DNA from: Actinomycetes bacterium
GTDB lineage: Bacteria > Actinomycetota > Acidimicrobiia > Acidimicrobiales > Microtrichaceae
NCBI GenBank assembly: GCA_023423215.1
Contig: JAFAFZ010000159.1
Coordinates: 1 to 7,643, forward strand
DNA: 7,643 nucleotides
Reading direction: 5' to 3'
This document shows, one piece after another, positions 5,945 to 7,643 of this stretch. The position numbers and the translations under genes were made by a program. The notes beneath the pieces are model-generated. The model was not told the origin of the DNA, ran no database searches, and worked only from the letters and a program-made list of their open reading frames with translations. Position 1 is the first letter of the stretch; every line of letters begins with the position of its first letter.

Positions 5945-7288
5945 TCAGCGCCGCAGCACGATGATGCCGGAGGCACCCGAGCTGAACGAACGGAGCGTGT
6001 CACCCGCAGCGCGGGCGTCGGTCAGCGTCGTCCCGCCCTCGGTGACGACCATGAGGGTGGCATCGGCCAGCGAGAGCAGCTGCGCCGTCGGCACCGGGCC
6101 CGGCAGGCGGGGACCGTTGACGATCACGACGTAGCGGCCGGCCAGCCCCTCGAGCACCCGGTGGAAGGTCGAGCGCATGCGCAGGATGTTGCGGCTCGTG
6201 TCGACGCCGACGCCGAGGAAGCGCACCATCCCGTCGGGCGCCTGCATGCCCTGCACCGAGGGCGGCACCCGGACGTCGGAGAGCGACACCAGGGCGGCCT
6301 CGGGGTCGAGCTGGCCGGACAGGCACTCGGCCAGGCCGGGGCTGTCGCTCGTGGCGAGCATCGAGGTGAGCACGCCGTTGTCCAGGTCGGCGTCGATCAG
6401 CGCGACCGGCTGGCCGAAGCTGCGGGCGACCATGCACGACAGCGCCAGGGCGATCTCGGCCCGGTCGACGCCCTCGTCCGAGCCGACGAGCACGAGGCGG
6501 TGCACCGGCTCGTTCAGGCTGAGGCGCTCGACCGCGGCGACGACGCCGGCGACGGTGTCCTGCGGGTTGGCGCCACGGGCGCTGAGCGGCGAGACCTTGG
6601 CCAGGATCGGCAGGTCGATCGCGTCGGTGACGTCCTGGGCGGACTCGAGCACGGGGCGGCGCAGGTTTCGGATGAGGAAGAAGAGGAAGGGCACCAGGCC
6701 GCCGAGCAGCAGGCCGAAGACGATCGCGAACCACAGGGGGAAGGTCGATGTGCTCTGGAGCGGCCGGGAGAACACCTCCTGGAACACCGGTCCGGTGATG
6801 CGGCTCTCGACCGGCAGGTCCTTCTGCGCGTCCTCGAACACGCCGGTCAGCGCCGGGATGACCTGCGCGCTCACGGCCTCGGAGACGGCCTTGTCGGGGT
6901 TGGACACGACGACGTCCATGTACGCCGACTCGGGCGAGCGCTTGGCGCTGATCATGCCGGAGATGGCATCGATCGACTGCGGCAGGTCGCCGCGTCGCTT
7001 CACCTCGGCCGCCAGGCCCTTCGAGGTGAGCAGGCTCTCGAGGGCCCGGGTCAGGACCTCGTTGTCGTTCGGGTTGGCGCCCGAGAGCACCAGCACCGAG
7101 CGGGTGGTCTGGTAGACGGGCGGGTTGGTGAGCGCCAGGGCGGCGGCGATCGCCGCGGTGACCAGCATCGACGCGACGATGATCAGCACCTGGGTGCGGC
7201 TGAACCGCACCGTGCGACGCATCTCGGTCGGCGGCACCGGGGCCTCGCGGTACTCCGCGACACCGGTGGATGTGCGCATTGGCGTCAT
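5945..7288 (-). CDS. Wzz-like chain-length regulator fused to degenerate BY-kinase-like domain
   Basis: The 447-residue protein has polysaccharide co-polymerase architecture. It has a cytoplasmic N-tail, a first membrane helix (about 32-54), an extracytoplasmic domain with VYQTTRSVLVLS (58-69), a second helix (about 183-207) and a cytoplasmic P-loop-like domain (about 262-447). Such proteins control polymer length, and active members autophosphorylate a Tyr-rich tail. Here the kinase motifs are broken. The Walker A region reads VGSDEGVDRAE (268-278) with no GK[S/T]. Walker A' survives as ALIDADLD (296-303). The Walker B region reads VVIVNGP (387-393), with Asn at the expected Asp position. 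The C-terminus (FSSGASGIIVLRR) has no tyrosine cluster. The fold is still recognisable from PGLAECLSGQLDPEAAL (317-333). The ATG start has AGGGAG at 7306-7301, 12 nt upstream; a second ATG lies three codons in. It is the first gene of a unit with the flippase. The family is secure, and loss of kinase activity is a strong inference. Confidence 0.9.
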   Translation of the reverse strand: MTPMRTSTGVAEYREAPVPPTEMRRTVRFSRTQVLIIVASMLVTAAIAAALALTNPPVYQTTRSVLVLSGANPNDNEVLTRALESLLTSKGLAAEVKRRGDLPQSIDAISGMISAKRSPESAYMDVVVSNPDKAVSEAVSAQVIPALTGVFEDAQKDLPVESRITGPVFQEVFSRPLQSTSTFPLWFAIVFGLLLGGLVPFLFFLIRNLRRPVLESAQDVTDAIDLPILAKVSPLSARGANPQDTVAGVVAAVERLSLNEPVHRLVLVGSDEGVDRAEIALALSCMVARSFGQPVALIDADLDNGVLTSMLATSDSPGLAECLSGQLDPEAALVSLSDVRVPPSVQGMQAPDGMVRFLGVGVDTSRNILRMRSTFHRVLEGLAGRYVVIVNGPRLPGPVPTAQLLSLADATLMVVTEGGTTLTDARAAGDTLRSFSSGASGIIVLRR

Positions 7289-7334
7289 TGGCTCGATCGT
7301 CTCCCTTTCACGGCCGAGTCACCCCGACGAGCCC

Positions 7335-7346
7335 GCACCACGGTGC
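7335..7346. promoter_or_regulatory. palindrome GCACCACGGTGC in the leader of the chain-length regulator gene
   Basis: GCACC and GGTGC flank an AC centre. The inner ACCACGGT is shared with the palindromes at 3032-3043 and 7401-7412, while both outer pairs differ but stay complementary. It may be a second, weaker copy of the same regulator site, or an unrelated symmetric sequence. Confidence 0.25.
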
Positions 7347-7400
7347 CGCTCGCCGACCGCTCCCCCGGTCTCTCGGCCGTCGCACCACGTCCGACCCGGC

Positions 7401-7412
7401 CGACCACGGTCG
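7401..7412. promoter_or_regulatory. palindrome CGACCACGGTCG, candidate operator
   Basis: This repeats the GACCACGGTC core found in the phosphotransferase promoter spacer, with the outer pair changed from T-A to C-G so that symmetry is kept. It is flanked by direct repeats CGACCCGG at 7392-7399 and 7411-7418. It would lie just downstream of the predicted minus-strand start site, a typical repressor position. Confidence 0.4.
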
Positions 7413-7424
7413 ACCCGGTTCCGG

Positions 7425-7453
7425 AGTGTACCGACGACCTCCTCCCTTCCGAA
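7425..7453 (-). promoter_or_regulatory. possible promoter for the chain-length regulator-flippase unit
   Basis: On the minus strand, TTCGGA (7453-7448) and TACACT (7430-7425) are 17 nt apart. The -10 box fits the actinobacterial TANNNT pattern, but the -35 box is weak. Transcription would start near 7418, leaving a leader of about 130 nt before the ATG at 7288. Confidence 0.4.
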
Positions 7454-7472
7454 ATCACCCCGTACCCGGATT

Positions 7473-7501
7473 TTGGGCGAGGCACACCGGGGCCCTAGAG
7501 T
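7473..7501 (+). promoter_or_regulatory. promoter for the bS22 gene
   Basis: TTGGGC (7473-7478) and TAGAGT (7496-7501) are separated by 17 nt, a good housekeeping-type spacing with a TANNNT -10 box. The predicted start site is at about 7507-7509, only a few nucleotides before the ATG at 7512. The transcript would therefore be leaderless or nearly so, in keeping with the absence of a ribosome binding site. Confidence 0.55.
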
Positions 7502-7511
7502 TCGATCCGCC

Positions 7512-7613
7512 ATGGGCTCACTCATCAAGAAGCGCCGTAAGCGCATGCGGAAGAAGAAGCACAAGAAGCTGCTGCGGCGTACGCGCCACCAGCGTCGCGC
7601 TCGCGGCAAGTGA
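7512..7613 (+). CDS. small ribosomal subunit protein bS22 (AURKAIP1/COX24 domain)
   Basis: The gene encodes only 33 residues, beginning MGSLIKKRRKRMRKKKHKK and ending RRARGK, with more than half Lys or Arg. This matches the actinobacterial bS22 pattern (GSxIKKRRKRMxKKKHxKLLRRTRxQRR), a protein seen in mycobacterial small ribosomal subunits near the decoding centre and related to the mitochondrial AURKAIP1/COX24 domain. The length is full for the family. No Shine-Dalgarno sequence precedes the ATG (GATCCGCC). The promoter at 7473-7501 places the start site within a few bases, so translation is probably leaderless. The gene is transcribed divergently from the chain-length regulator unit and is a housekeeping gene unrelated to it. 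Confidence 0.92.
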   Translation: MGSLIKKRRKRMRKKKHKKLLRRTRHQRRARGK

Positions 7614-7616
7614 GCA

Positions 7617-7630
7617 CGGGCGTCCGCCCG
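7617..7630 (+). terminator. short GC hairpin after bS22, possible terminator
   Basis: CGGGC and GCCCG form a 5-bp stem around a GTCC loop, starting 3 nt after the bS22 stop codon. No T-run follows in the 13 nt before the window ends. A termination role is possible but weakly supported. Confidence 0.3.
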
Positions 7631-7643
7631 CTCCACCGCACCT

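Noticed and set aside
4566..6134. Long plus-strand open frame (522 codons) opposite the flippase gene
   Set aside because: The composition is the same His/Arg/Glu-rich shadow type with no recognisable domain, and it spans the end of one real gene and most of another.
7439..7450. Purine-rich GGAAGGGAGGAGG-like run on the minus strand, resembling a strong ribosome binding site
   Set aside because: No start codon follows at a usable distance, and it lies within the predicted promoter spacer.
7285..7485. 66-codon minus-strand frame whose TGA overlaps the chain-length regulator ATG (ATGA)
   Set aside because: The overlap looks like a coupled gene pair, but third codon positions are not G/C-biased, the frame crosses the predicted promoter, and the product resembles nothing.
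6161..7498. Plus-strand open frame (445 codons) opposite the chain-length regulator gene
   Set aside because: It is a shadow frame that runs through the intergenic promoter region and lacks any family motif.
1..7643. Mobile element, CRISPR array or defence system
   Set aside because: No transposase, integrase, cas or nuclease motif, no regular repeat-spacer pattern and no flanking duplications were seen. The tRNA end does not show a repeated attachment site in the window.

Overview
The window is very GC-rich, with strongly G/C third codon positions. It ends in a 33-residue Lys/Arg-rich protein matching the actinobacterial ribosomal protein bS22 (AURKAIP1/COX24 family). This points to a chromosomal segment of an Actinomycetota species. 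Mycobacteria and close relatives are not specifically indicated, and an acidimicrobial lineage is possible, but I cannot fix the class from sequence alone. I see no mobile element, CRISPR array or phage gene.

Layout from left to right: a tRNA-Gln(UUG) gene on the minus strand (61-133); a two-gene minus-strand unit in which a polyprenyl-phosphate sugar-1-phosphate transferase (2878-1355) overlaps the start of a family 2 glycosyltransferase (1358-246); a 351-bp regulatory region rich in short palindromes; a plus-strand BioF2/CelD-type acyltransferase (3230-4342); a minus-strand unit of a chain-length regulator with a kinase-like domain (7288-5945) followed by a Wzx-type flippase (5897-4287); a 223-bp divergent promoter region; and the bS22 gene on the plus strand (7512-7613). 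The acyltransferase and flippase genes overlap tail to tail by 56 bp.

Together the five large genes form a partial surface or exopolysaccharide export module. The phosphotransferase would load the first sugar phosphate on the undecaprenyl carrier, the glycosyltransferase would extend the repeat unit, the flippase would move it across the membrane, and the Wzz-like protein would set chain length. The BioF2-type protein could decorate or bridge the polymer. No Wzy polymerase, outer export protein or tyrosine phosphatase gene lies in the window, so the pathway must be completed elsewhere.

The points most worth a second look are these. The BY-kinase-like domain of the chain-length regulator has lost its Walker A lysine and Walker B aspartate. 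The tRNA-Gln carries G instead of the near-universal U at position 33. An imperfect palindrome with core GACCACGGTC occurs upstream of both minus-strand polysaccharide units, and its outer base pair changes in a compensated way. All function calls rest on motif reading by eye, without database searches.
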